DNA of 64,000 bases, taken from NCBI GenBank assembly GCA_029204225.1, contig CM055098.1, positions 49,006,088 to 49,070,087 of the forward strand, given 5' to 3'. The DNA comes from Diphasiastrum complanatum. Taxonomy: Eukaryota; Streptophyta; Lycopodiopsida; Lycopodiales; Lycopodiaceae. The notes below the pieces were generated by a model. That model was not told the DNA's origin and ran no database searches. It saw only the letters and a program-made list of their open reading frames with translations. Positions 23,099 through 33,481 of the stretch are shown piece after piece (positions within the stretch are counted from its first letter, which is position 1; every line of letters starts with the position of its first letter). The translations under genes and the position numbers were made by a program.

Positions 23099-23399
23099 AA
23101 CAACGCTAGAGTACCTTAGGATTGTGGAAGTAGGCCTCTTAAACTCTTTGGTAACTTAACTCGTTGGATTTGTTGTTCAGAATGTGGGTGCTACGGTTCC
23201 ATGGTGGGTGTAACTCTAGGCAATCACGACATGACGCCATATGTGCAAGGACACGGCCTTAGGTTTCCCGCCCACTTCATTTTGAATTAGCGCAATTAGT
23301 TCATTTCACAAGTGGTTGTTTGAAATTGAACTTGGACAGCCTAATGAGTTTCTCTCTCTACATTCTTAAAGGGCCCTTTTTGAGTCCGAAGTTTCCCTA
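23099..23399 (-). other. probable Gypsy D leader
   Basis: Non-coding DNA upstream of the gag ATG on the minus strand. No LTR end or primer-binding site was recognised before Copia E begins. Confidence 0.4.
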
Positions 23400-24157
23400 A
23401 TGATAAGGACATGAGGTAGGGCTAACTCAAGTCAAGGAACTACTACACAAGTTTAGGCTACAAGATTCTAAGCCAATGAACACACCCATCGAACTAGGTA
23501 AAAATTAGTTTTCCAAGCTTTGATAAGTCATAGCCATTTGATGCTACAATGTATAAGGTTGATTTATCTTACTATGACTAGGCCATATATATGCTATGTT
23601 TTTGGTATTATGAGTCAGTTTATGGCAAGACCTACTAAAATGCACTAGAAGGCATCCAAGCACATTTTGCGGTATGTTAAGGACACTTCTGTACAAGAAG
23701 CAAGAGGGTTGACCTGAGATTCATGGTTTTATGGATGCAAATTGGGAAGGTGACTCTGGTACGTATTCCAATTTTGTGGTAGTTGTTTTTCTTGGTCTAG
23801 TAAGAAGCAAAGTACAATTGCTCTATCCACAAGAAAAGTCGAGTATAACAATAAGCTATATGGTTGAGGCAAGTCTTGGAGAAAATTAACATGAAGTAGG
23901 AAAATCCCATGACTATATATAGCGACAATCAGAGGGGCGTTCAACTAGCAAAGAATCTGGTGTTCCATGCAAGAACTAAACACATCAAGATTCACTGTCA
24001 CTTCATACTAAGGGAAAGAAATGTTATTCATTGAATAAGCAACTAGTTGATATTTTTGATAGATTTATATCAAACCTTTCTATACTTAAAGTTTGTTAAT
24101 TTTGATGCTATACATACAGGGGTGGATGAAAGGCAGAGTCTACTTTTAGGGGAAGAG
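23400..24157 (+). pseudogene. Copia E pol 3' remnant, relative of Copia A
   Basis: Nucleotide similarity to Copia A at about 12390-13243 is evident in order (GTCAAGGAACTACTACA/GTCAAAGAGTTACTGCA, the KLDKSHSFDATLY region, SQFMAAPTKMHW region, RNase H). It contains many stops and deletions and retains no open domain. It represents an older member of the A family, same strand. Confidence 0.78.
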
Positions 24158-24478
24158 TTAAAATAGAAGTAGACCTATTGTAACCTTGTATTATGGGTCC
24201 AATGATGCGACTTAGACTAGTTGTACATGTGACAAAGCAGTTGACATAGGACACGTGTCCCATCAACAACAAACTAACTAACCTTACTAAGAACCTAGAT
24301 TGCCAAATTAGGGAGGAGTTTCTAGATGTGTTCACAATCGAACTTCCACAAGAACTCCTATATGTACATTGTTCTAAGTTTTTGAGAATACGGATTTGCT
24401 ATGTGGAGCTTGGAGAGTGCTTACTGGGTAGGTTTACTATCTATGCCTATCTATGATCCTATGTGACATGAATTCAAA
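24158..24478 (+). repeat. 3' LTR remnant of Copia E
   Basis: Starts TTAAAATAGAAGTAGA after a GGGGAAGAG tract and aligns with the Copia A LTR (shared GGGACACGCGTCCC/GGACACGTGTCCC, GTTTTGAGAAATACAG/TTTTTGAGAATACGG). Insertions make it longer than the A LTR. Confidence 0.65.
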
Positions 24479-24779
24479 CTCACTTAACACCAAAAGGTAT
24501 AACTCAAAGGTGGCAAAAGAAATGAGCTCAAATAGTAGTATGTGCATAACTCAGAAAGACAACAATAGAAGATTGCGGAACCCATGAAAAGTTGAACATC
24601 CAAAATATGCATAAGCTCTGTCCAAAAGATAGAGGGCTAAGATTAGAAGACCAATGGAGAAATAGAATATAGAATCAAAAGGTCATCCATATGTTTTTGA
24701 TACAATATAGAAAATCAAATGCTTAGCCTAATATATTTTATCCATCACAAAAACATTATGAATAATATCAAATTTAAAA
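24479..24779. other. unassigned
   Basis: About 300 bp with no supported feature between the Copia E LTR and the dispersed repeat. Confidence 0.4.
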
Positions 24780-24990
24780 ATGCCTCATGGATTGGCTAGA
24801 AAAATGATTCGTGAGGATGACTATTGTAAAATGTTTCTTTATTTTGTGGCAAGGCCTTAGACTACGTAGCTTGAAGATTTAATTTGACTTTGAAATACTT
24901 GTCAACATCATCAAAAATCTGTCTTTCCACATGTATGTTGAATCTCCACATGTATGGCACAAATGAAAAGGCAAGAAATATATAAACATG
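24780..24990 (+). repeat. dispersed repeat shared with 4900-5310
   Basis: Contains TACGTAGCTTGAAG and TTGTCAACATCATCAAAAA. The minus strand of 4900-5310 has the same blocks in the same order. A weaker match (GCTTGAAG...GTCAACATCATCAA) lies at about 32338-32372. Possibly a terminal or subterminal part of the transposase/methyltransferase element. Confidence 0.5.
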
Positions 24991-25269
24991 ATGACATTTG
25001 TTTTGGGACTTTAATCTGAAAAAGCGTAATCTTTTTTGGTGTTTTTTAATGGTAAACCATCATAATTACAAATAAAATAATAATTCAAGAGAACAAATAG
25101 TTTTTGAAACTCAAAATAACAACTTAAATTATATTTGCACATTCTTTTTTTTAAGTACATCTTCTAAGGAATTTTCACTGATGCCTCTCAATTCAGAACT
25201 TGTCATATTCTCAACACTCTCATTTTCAGCTAATGAAGTAGAAGACTCGTCTTGGCATATCTTCCTCAG
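24991..25269 (-). other. 3' flank of the transposase gene
   Basis: AT-rich DNA. From about 25150 the minus strand shows short Ser/Glu-rich open pieces that may be the extreme C-terminus of the transposase. Confidence 0.35.
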
Positions 25270-26908
25270 AATTCGCATCTAATGTTGACAAAAAACCTTG
25301 TAAATCAGCTTTTCTCTGTTGATGACGAGTGGAGGATGATGGTTTTTCCAGTAATCCAAGTCGTTCTTTCAATATAGATGTAGTTGACTTTCAAAGATGA
25401 TTGGTCGTTGTTAATTCAAAATTAAATGCCAAAGTATCTACATCCTGTAGATTCAAATTGTCGACTCTTGGTTGATTTTTTGGCAATCTTTTACTCTTGC
25501 CCTTTGAATCTACTTGCAACATTTCGAGTTCATACCTTCTCCAAAAAGCATTCATTGAAGTGGTGCGCAACCAATGGACACGTAGTATTGTTGTTTGATT
25601 GCTATTTTGAATAAAACCAAGTACTTTGGCAATCCAAAATAGATGTCCTTCATTGTTTTCTGAAGCTAGAAGTGCAACAAGGCTTCCAATTTATATTTCA
25701 TTCAAATCACCGCGCCATTTCATTTTTGCAGCTTTTACACTTTGTCTATTCTTCTTTGAGCCCACATAAATTTCACGTTCTTCACCTTGCACAAGCTGCA
25801 AAAAATTATTATCTCGAGGAAGATCTGAAGGTCCGATAGTTGTAGTTGATGTTCCTAATTTATGAGGCCAATGAAATTCTTCAGTTGTTGATGTATGTTC
25901 GAGATTGAACAAACTGATTTTTTGTTCCTCGAAAAAGTCCATCCACCAATGCTGATCAAACCCATCAAAAAAATGATAAGCTGCTTGAATACTTGATTCC
26001 AAAAAATTTAATGAGGCAAATGGATCAATCTCACCATGTTCTCTTTGCACCTTTTGTTCTTCTAGCAAGGAATTCAAGGGAGACAACACAACAAGTTTGA
26101 TTTGAGTCGATGGAATGTTAAGAAAAAATCAAACTCCTTCAAGAGGTAGCCATGAAACTGAATTTGAAAATAGTTTGCCCCATAATAATATGATGCCTGA
26201 TTCGTTACATTTGATTTTAAATTGGTGCTGAAAGCTAATATCATTAATATTAGCTACGGATTGCTCTGTTTTATTGAACGCCTTAACATAATCACGAAAA
26301 TCATATGTGTGTCTGATTAATGACATGTTTGGCTTTGGCACATACGATTCCTCGACAATGCTTTGAAGCACTGGTAAAGAAAACGCCTTCTTGCATCTCA
26401 ACCTCTTAGAAAAACAACTAAACATTTGATCAATTTGATCATGGGTATGTCCTACCAACAAAAATCCTATTTTTACTTTTTTGAAAAAAAAATTCTCCAC
26501 TAGCATAGACAAGTATGCCAAAATAGTTTGGTTTTTATTTTCCCTAGCAGTGTTGTCAAGCTGCAAATAAAGTATTTTTGGAAGATTTTCACCAAATTCG
26601 CAAATTATCTTATGTACAATGGTGATCATCAAATTTGAATCGTTTCAAACACTGAGATAATTAAAAAAGACCTTGGACTCCAAAGTGTCATTAAACACTG
26701 AATAAAATTTGTCTCGTTCAAATTTTTGGCACTTTGACAAAATGAGACAACATTGTTTTCTTCTTATCCATGCCATCAATAACAAGGCCCGGATATTTTT
26801 GTAGACATTCCAAACATTTCTTTCGATGCTTGGCCAACTTTTGTCTTTCAACTGTTTGTTGATCTCTGTGCAGTTGAAGAGCTTTTGCAGCATCCACTGA
26901 AAATACAA
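25270..26908 (-). pseudogene. DUF7869-like transposase-type protein, interrupted
   Basis: Three minus-strand frames in order. 26645-26908 holds an N-terminal helical part. 26129-26632 (167 codons) holds the DUF7869 core: YLQLDNTARENKNQTILAYL, then KIGFLLVGHTHDQIDQMFS, then RLRCKKAF. 25270-26089 is the C-terminal part with EEREIYVGSKKNR. After an in-frame TAA near 25689 that last part continues with IGSLVALLASENNEGHLFWI, a small SH3/BAH-like module of the family. DUF7869 proteins are widespread in plants, fungi and animals, mostly in repetitive genes; an RNase H-like transposase fold is my inference from the spaced Asp and His residues. The N-terminal zinc-binding part was not found, and at least two stops break the frame. 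It diverges from the methyltransferase gene across the hairpin at 27.66-28.03 kb. Confidence 0.72.
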
Positions 26909-27660
26909 TGATTCACTTATTTAATAGAATAAAAATCATACCATAATGATATTCAAAAATATTGCAACTTAAATTTTTTCAAAACAGAAAGTATTAGAAT
27001 GAATGACAAATTTGATTAATATTTATCTTTCTCATCATTGGTCTTTGCAAGTTGTTTTGAAGACTTTACAATACGCAAGTGGAGCATACTGTCATTTGTG
27101 ATTTTTTGGGAATCTTTGCCAGTCCAAAATCTCTTTTCTAAATTCTCTACCATGCCTTAAATACTGTTTGGCAGCATCCTTAGGGTTAGGGTTGATCAAA
27201 GAGTAGGTTTAGGGTTAGGTTTAGTTGGACGGGCAGGCTCGAGGTCAGCGTGAGGTGAGGTGAGGTGAGTCGTGGCAACTCGGTCCGGACGCAAACTCGA
27301 GGTCGACGAGAGGTGAGTTGAGTCGCATGCTCCAAGTCGGCGTGAGGTGGGGATCTGAAAAAAAAACATATTTAAGGACCAGAGTTTAAGCATAACTCAC
27401 CTCATTTGCAAATTCAGAAGCACACATGCTGTTAGAGATCTCGCTGCGACAAAGTCACGTGTTTCTATAGTATTTGGCATACGTTCCCGCTCACACAATT
27501 TTTGACAGTAAGATTCTTGTCATTTTTTAACTTTGTTCTATGCTTAGCATGGGTACTAAAGTATTGCATTACTAAATATTCATGTTTTAGCTAGTGTTCA
27601 TCTTCTTAAAACTTGGGTGACCTATGCTCAGCATAGGTGGCTGCAGGAGTCCTCTCCTCT
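26909..27660 (-). other. upstream region of the transposase, possible small exon and palindromes
   Basis: A short minus-strand stretch at about 27100-27180 reads DAAKQYLRHGREFRKEIL and may be an upstream exon. Between 27180 and 27350 the composition switches to GC-rich, with tandem GAGGTGAGGTGAGGTGAG. A palindrome copy sits near 27539 and another near 27612. Confidence 0.4.
27178..27222. repeat. short telomere-like motif cluster
   Basis: Contains TTAGGGTTAGGG and, after a short gap, GTTTAGGGTTAGGTTTAG. It is only about 40 bp and degenerate. Confidence 0.5.
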
Positions 27661-28030
27661 AACCTATGCTGAGCATGGGTTGTGTTCGGGTCCTGAGTAA
27701 CAACCTATGCTCAGCATAGGAAGTTGGCGTGATGTTTTTCTTCTTACCACCTATCGACCTATGCTTAGCATAGGTTGCGTCTCTGGTCCTCTTCCAACCT
27801 ATGCTCAGCACTTAGCAAACAGCATGCGAAGACATTCTATGATGAGCATAGGTGGGACTAGAGGATGCAAATGACGACCTATGCTGAACATAGGTTAGAA
27901 GAGGACCAGAGACGCAACCTATGCTCAGCATAGGTCGATAGGTGGTAAGAAGAAAAACATCACGCCGACTTCCTATGTTGAGCATAGGTTGTTACTCATG
28001 ACCCGAACACAACCCATGCTCAGCATAGTT
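27661..28030. repeat. long inverted repeat (hairpin) composed of small palindromes
   Basis: The arm 27661-27810 and the reverse complement of 27879-28030 match over about 150 nt with roughly seven mismatches; the loop is about 68 nt. Each arm holds several copies of ACCTATGCTNAGCATAGGT, itself a palindrome (copies near 27662, 27703, 27757, 27797, 27878, 27917, 27971 and 28012). Unique spacers between the copies, such as GGTTGTGTTCGGGTC and GATGTTTTTCTTCTTACCAC, are also mirrored. It lies between two divergently oriented genes, 260 bp before the proposed ATG of the right-hand gene. It could form a cruciform or a double-stranded RNA if transcribed. Confidence 0.92.
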
Positions 28031-28289
28031 CGTTACTCGTATTTCTCCCGTTTTACAAGGCTCAGTCTGTGAAAAGTGAAACTTTTGAGACGTTTTAGTA
28101 AGAAAATGTGCTGAATTTATAATTAAATTTTATAAAAATTGCAAATTCTAGTTATGATTTTTAGAGATTTTTCACAAAAACTGCTTGTCTATTTAAAGTT
28201 TTTAGTATTTTCATTAAGGTAATGTTTGGAATTTTTCTAAAGAATCTTTCTCTCTGTATATTCTCAATTGTTTGTGAAAATCTTTGAAA

Positions 28290-29562
28290 TGTCGAGGATT
28301 TCTTTTAAAATTTCGGGTAAACCTCAAGATATTCCACTGAAAGATAAAAAAAAAAATTCATGTACTACTTCACCAGAGGAGTCAACAACACAAAGCAATG
28401 TCTGAGCTTTTTATTTATTCACCTGAGAAGCCTAGCAGGGGAGACTCGCAGTTCAAAATTCAAGGAAAATTGCTTGCTGATCAACTAGATGAGGATCAGG
28501 AAGAAGGTTTTGTGAACATGCTTGTAAAGGAGACGGATAAGTCTCGTTCTATTTTCATTCTGAACGAGACTATGATAAAGATCCGACTTTGCCAAGACGA
28601 GGCCATCAAAACTTATTTTGATAAAGCTCTAGTTACTTTGGTGTGTAATTATAAAACCTATTTTTATTCATGTATGTTTACAAGTGTTCCATGCTTAACA
28701 TAGTGGTTACCTAAATATAAAATTCCATGAACTTCTAAGTGGAAAACCTTTTTGTAAATTGGGTTGTCATGTGTTGAGAGCATGGCCAATACAAATGCCT
28801 TTACTCATTATAATTTAAATTTTTTTTTGTTTTTGTCCAAAGCATGAAGCAATGCTTAAAAATGGTGCTAGTTGCTATTGTTGAGGGGAAAGATCCGGTC
28901 TACTCATTACGGAGTTCAAAAGGTATATCTATTGGACCTCGCAAGCCTGCTTCCACCACTGCTCAAGTCACAAAGCCAATCTTTGAAAATGTTGAGGATG
29001 ATACTGTAGTTGTCCCTCATCCAAAAAAAAAAAGATCACATAATATTTCTGAGTTCTCTCCCACTGGACCCAAGTCACGCCCAAAGACCATGGCTACACA
29101 TCGTCACAAGTCCATTCCATCAGTTGAAAGCAAGAAAGCCGTGACTGAATTGTCGATGTCTTTACCCGATGCCTCCATCTGCCCCTTACAATATAGCTCT
29201 AAGATTGCTAAATTAAGGGAAGAAATTCATAAAACAAAAAAATTATCAAGAGTATCCCCATATTCCTTCCTTTTGAACTGTGAGTGCAATTGCATTTGTT
29301 GGCCTGACAGTGGAAGAAGCCAAATTATTGGCTTGGGACCATAATATTGATCAAGTTACCGGATGAAGATGACCGTCATACAAAGAATCCGGTTCTTTCA
29401 CAAAAAAAATACACGAGAGTCTCCAAAGCAGGAGATGTGAATCAATTAGAGCTGAAAGCACTCTATGCTCAAGAGACAAGCCTATCTTTTGATTCAAAAA
29501 ATCCTGCGCAGGGCCTTACAAAATATGATAATTTTTTTTACCTTGCTTTTTGCAATGGCCAG
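28290..29562 (+). pseudogene. N-terminal exons of the methyltransferase-type mobile gene (copy 1)
   Basis: The likely start is ATG 28290 (MSRISFKISGKPQDIPLKDK). A frameshift near 28400 leads into 28398-28640, with ETDKSRSIFILNETMIKIRL and donor GTGTGT. A second exon opens at 28843 after TTTGTCCAAAG; it is Lys/Ser/Pro-rich and low complexity (VPHPKKKRSHNISEFSPTG). A third part ends at 29562, donor GTAATTTTTC, and includes YTRVSKAGDVNQLELKALYA. The intron after 28640 contains a CATGCTTAACATAG palindrome variant. I recognise no domain in these exons; the basic linker suggests a nuclear or DNA-binding protein. Confidence 0.55.
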
Positions 29563-29714
29563 GTAATTTTTCTTGCTATGCTCGTCATGGATTGCTCTGG
29601 TCATAATATATGTTACAATCCTTTTAAATTGTTGTTACCAGACTAAAATTTTGAACTCAATTTTAATACTCCCTAAATTTCTTATCAAATAATTTAATTT
29701 TTATTTTATTTTAG

Positions 29715-30200
29715 GTGTGGGCCCTTAATGATAAATTTTTTCACAAATGAAAAAATTTTCAAATAAAAGGCCAACCTACTCAAGGTGCCTCAAAGTCAAA
29801 GAAGAAAGTTGTCAACACTCAAACTCTGAAGCCAATCCCTATAGAAATGGGAATATCAGAGTGGAAGAACATGCAAGGGATTAGTTCTTCAGAGCTAATA
29901 ATAAGTGTTCTTTCTAGAGTTGTCGATGGTAAACTTTCTCTGGCAGATATGGGAAAAGAATTTCCAAGGTAATAGTCATAATTTAAATATTTGTTTTCAT
30001 GTTACTTTTTGTAATAAAGTGGTTTTCATGATTTTGTTGGATTTTTAACAATTATACTTTTTAAATGCAGGCATAAATAATTTATGAAAGTATTGTGATA
30101 GGGTTAAATTGTCAAGATTTTGAAGAGTGCCAGAGGTCTTATCCTCTGAGTAGCCGAAATGACTCTTTGACTCCATTTTTTTATTTTGTTTAGAGACATG
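29715..30200 (+). pseudogene. middle exons of the methyltransferase-type mobile gene (copy 1)
   Basis: Exon 29715-29968 (acceptor TTATTTTAG, donor GTAATAG) contains an in-frame stop early, then SEWKNMQGISSSELIISVL and LSLADMGKEF. Exon 30071-30200 (acceptor AATGCAG, donor GTATTTAC) reads NCQDFEECQRSYPL. Both align with copy 3 at 16982-17210 and 17293-17433. Their conservation between two diverged copies implies they were once under coding constraint, although their role is unknown. Confidence 0.65.
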
Positions 30201-30321
30201 GTATTTACTTCACTCATGCTTAGCATGGGTGCTTATTAATTGTTTCTTTTTTATATTTTACATCTCCTATTCTATTTTATATTTTATGTCTCCCATGCTA
30301 AGTATAGTTTTTTCTTTTTAG

Positions 30322-31463
30322 TCTCCCGAAGATAAGAAAAACAAAGTTCTTTCAAAGCAATTCAAAAGACATATTCTGAAGGCAAAAAAAAAAAAAAAAA
30401 GAGATTAGCATGGGATGAGACCATTGCGAAAGAGGATCCATTGGAGACCTACCTTTCCAAAAGTGTCGATGATCAACCATGCTTTGACTCAATTGAGGGC
30501 GATTGTAGAGAAATTTCAAAAGTTTTAAAGAAAATGTTTTATGTATTCTGCATTGCTGATATACCATATGGATTTCAGTTGAACGAATCATTAAATGACG
30601 ATTCTCCCTTCAAATTCACTGAAATCCATAGTTTCAAGCAGGGTTTTCTCGAAGTCACAACTTCTCCAATTTAGAAAGTTGTTATTTATCATTCTTCTTA
30701 GTAGTTAGCTTCAGTTTAGAAAGCTCTATTAACTTTCTATAATGCGGGAATAGAAAATGTTGTGTGGTAAGTTTTTAGGTTCCTGAATTATTTATTCATA
30801 TTTTAATTCGTGATTATATATTAAATTTTTTATTTTAAAGTTAAATTTTTTTATTTATTTTACTTGTAATGTTCCACGTTAGGTACAAGCCCAATGTCAG
30901 GAACTCGGGAGGAGCACGACTTTGCAATGAAATAGAATGCATAACAATCGGTTATTATTCTTTGGATGGCAAACGTTCGATGCTTTATTACAACACTTCC
31001 GGACTGACAAGTTTTGGAAACTTGTTCCAGTATCCAACCGTGACCAAGAAACTGAAGAATCCAATGACGAATTATGTGGCTTGTCCCTACCAAAAGCCAT
31101 ACAATCAATTAATCATTTAATTGATATTTTTTTTCACCCAGTTGATTGAATTTGGATTTATTTAGCGGTAGCGGCACCACGAGCGCATGTGCCATTCAGA
31201 AAGGCAGACATGTTGTTGCAGTAGATTTAGATTCTAATTTAGTTGATTTTGTAAAAATGAGAATGAAATCTCTTTCAGTTTTGTCAAATAAATTATCTGA
31301 GGTGGAAAAGAGTTTAGATAGCGAGAACTCAATAATTTCCTTGTCCAAGGAACCTCAGCCTCCTGTTAGCACCAAAGTAGGCGATACAAGAGAATTTGCA
31401 GATGTCTTGGTTCAAGATTATAATGTGGTTGCGGTAGTCGAGGAAACTGTAGAAGAGACTTGA
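30322..31463 (+). pseudogene. DNA N4/N6-methyltransferase-like domain (copy 1)
   Basis: Two exons, 30322-30766 and 30883-31463. The first has a poly-Lys stretch from a run of A, then a motif IV-like MFYVFCIADIPYGFQLN. In N6-adenine enzymes this is DPPY and in N4-cytosine enzymes SPPY, so here it is DIPY. The second starts YKPNVRNSGGARLCNEIE, passes KNPMTNYVACPYQKP, and after two frameshifts gives LDLFSGSGTTSACAIQKGR and HVVAVDLDSNLVDFVKMRM (motifs I and II, intact glycines). The order IV-X-I matches the beta class. Beta-class enzymes methylate adenine N6 or cytosine N4 in DNA. Stops lie in both exons, so the copy is probably dead, but the presence of introns marks it as eukaryotic. Confidence 0.75.
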
Positions 31464-33480
31464 AACTACAGTGGCTACTCAAGAAAAGGAAAAAGATGTA
31501 AATGACCTCAATGATTTTTGGATTGCATTTATATTTTTTGATGTATTGTGTTTTGAAATCTTTTTTATCAATTTAATGTTCTTAAATTTATTTTTTAAGG
31601 ATTTAAAATTAAGAATTTGAAATATTTTAAAAAATTTAACATTGATAATTATTAGCAAAACTAAAATTGTGACGATTTGTCAAATTTATAGTATTTTAAT
31701 TTTGGATGTGTTTTTATAATATTTTTGTAAAAAAAAAATATTGTCAGGAATTTTAAAAAATGGAAAGATTTTTTTAGGGTGATTTAAATATTTTCATAAA
31801 TTATTTAATCTCGATTATTGTAAAGTAATTTCATTTGCTTTTATTTAATGTTTAAATATTCAATGAACTTACATAGGTATAAGTAAAGATTTTAAAAAAA
31901 TTAAAACTTTAAAAAATACTAATTAAAATTTTTATCATAACTTAAAAAATATTTTTTTTGATACAAGAATTGTAATTTAAAAACCTTTTAAAATCTCAAA
32001 AAAAAAAACTATAACTTTTGTTTTAAATAAGCAAAAAATGTTTTTTAGTTATTCTAATGGTTGTGTATCTAATGATTTTATTTTGAATAGTATTATTATT
32101 TCATATAAGCTAATTTTAAGTTATTTATGAAAATCTATTGACCAAATTTTTGTAGCTTGAATTATCTTCTTGCAAAATAAAACATTTTTTAGCATTACAA
32201 TATATCTATTTGAAGCATTTTAAATTTGGAGACTTACTTTTTCTCTTTTTTTTGGTCATCATGTTTATACTACAAGTTGGTGCCTTGAAGGTAAACGACA
32301 CATTCATGTGGTCGTAAGAGATATTGAATTGTGGTGCTTGAAGTTATAATTAAACTATTATATATGTCAACATCATCAAGCGTACATTCTACATCCAAGA
32401 AAAGTTTCTCTTGTTGTAGTTATGGATTACTCTTTGCATTTAAGTTCATATGCCAATGTTTGTTATTCTTGTATCCATATGTGAAGAATTTTGTATATTG
32501 CATTCACTCTAAATCTATATTTTTTATCCATACATCATTGCTTACATAATGTGCTGACATTTAATTCCACAAAATATTATGTATGAATTGACAATGTAGT
32601 TGAATAGGCATATGATCCAAGTTTTGGAGATTGAGGCTCTCTAGTTTCTCTTTTTTGTAGTAAGCTAGACACATTTAACATTCCTATCTAGCTTGTCTAT
32701 TAGAAGGATTTCGAAACATAAGTTGTGTTCTAAAATACATATGATGCATTGAACTCATCAAAATAACTTCTGAAACAACATAAACTTTGGATATTGTGAT
32801 CACATTTAGTTCCATCTTGTGAAAGTTCGAATTTTGCAAAATACTTAATATGAAATTTTTCTCCAAGACTAATATATAACATCATAACTCAACACTTCAT
32901 GTTGAAGGATAAAACAATATATTCTAGAAGGGGTAGGATCAAAATAATCAACATTAGAACTTTCCAGAAAATTATATATTTTTAGTTGTGAAAGGTTAGA
33001 AATTTAGCATACTAAGAGGCTATCTATTTTGCACAAAATTTCAAAGGGAAGGCTAAAAGTTAAATTTTATTTCATGTGGAAAGATAACTAAATAATTTAT
33101 CCTAAGAATTTTTGGAAACTATGAATTTTGTCAAGAAGTGGATTGAATTGGGTACAAATGTTTACAACATCCAAAATGGAGAAGGCTTGAACCATGCCTG
33201 CTACATCATTGGCATCTTGGTAGTTGTATCCTTGTTCAGGCTCGACCTGTTTCTTGATGTACAATATATACTTGTACATACAAACGAGAGTATGATTAGT
33301 GTAAGTGAAAAGTTATGATCGAATAACTTTTATATGATTTGTTGATACTTAGCTACTTTAATTGCTAAATATTTATATTTAGTGGTAATATTCAGTACTT
33401 GGAAGATGAGTGTTGAGTTGAGTCTTTCTATCTGTTGCGAAGATAGCACTAGCGCCATTGAAAACATTATTTACATTGTA
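31464..33480. other. AT-rich region downstream of the methyltransferase gene
   Basis: Mostly A/T-rich DNA without a supported gene. A short segment at about 32338-32372 resembles the repeat at 24780-24990. No terminal inverted repeat matching the left side of the element could be found by eye. Confidence 0.5.
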
Positions 33481-33481
33481 C

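Noticed and set aside
27539-28030. CRISPR-like array of short palindromic repeats
   Set aside because: The units are irregularly spaced, the spacers are mirrored between arms and not unique, and the window is eukaryotic. It is an inverted repeat, not a CRISPR array.
30322-31463. Methyltransferase gene as bacterial contamination
   Set aside because: Introns with GT-AG borders shared with another copy, AT-rich plant-like flanks, and adjacent plant retroelements.
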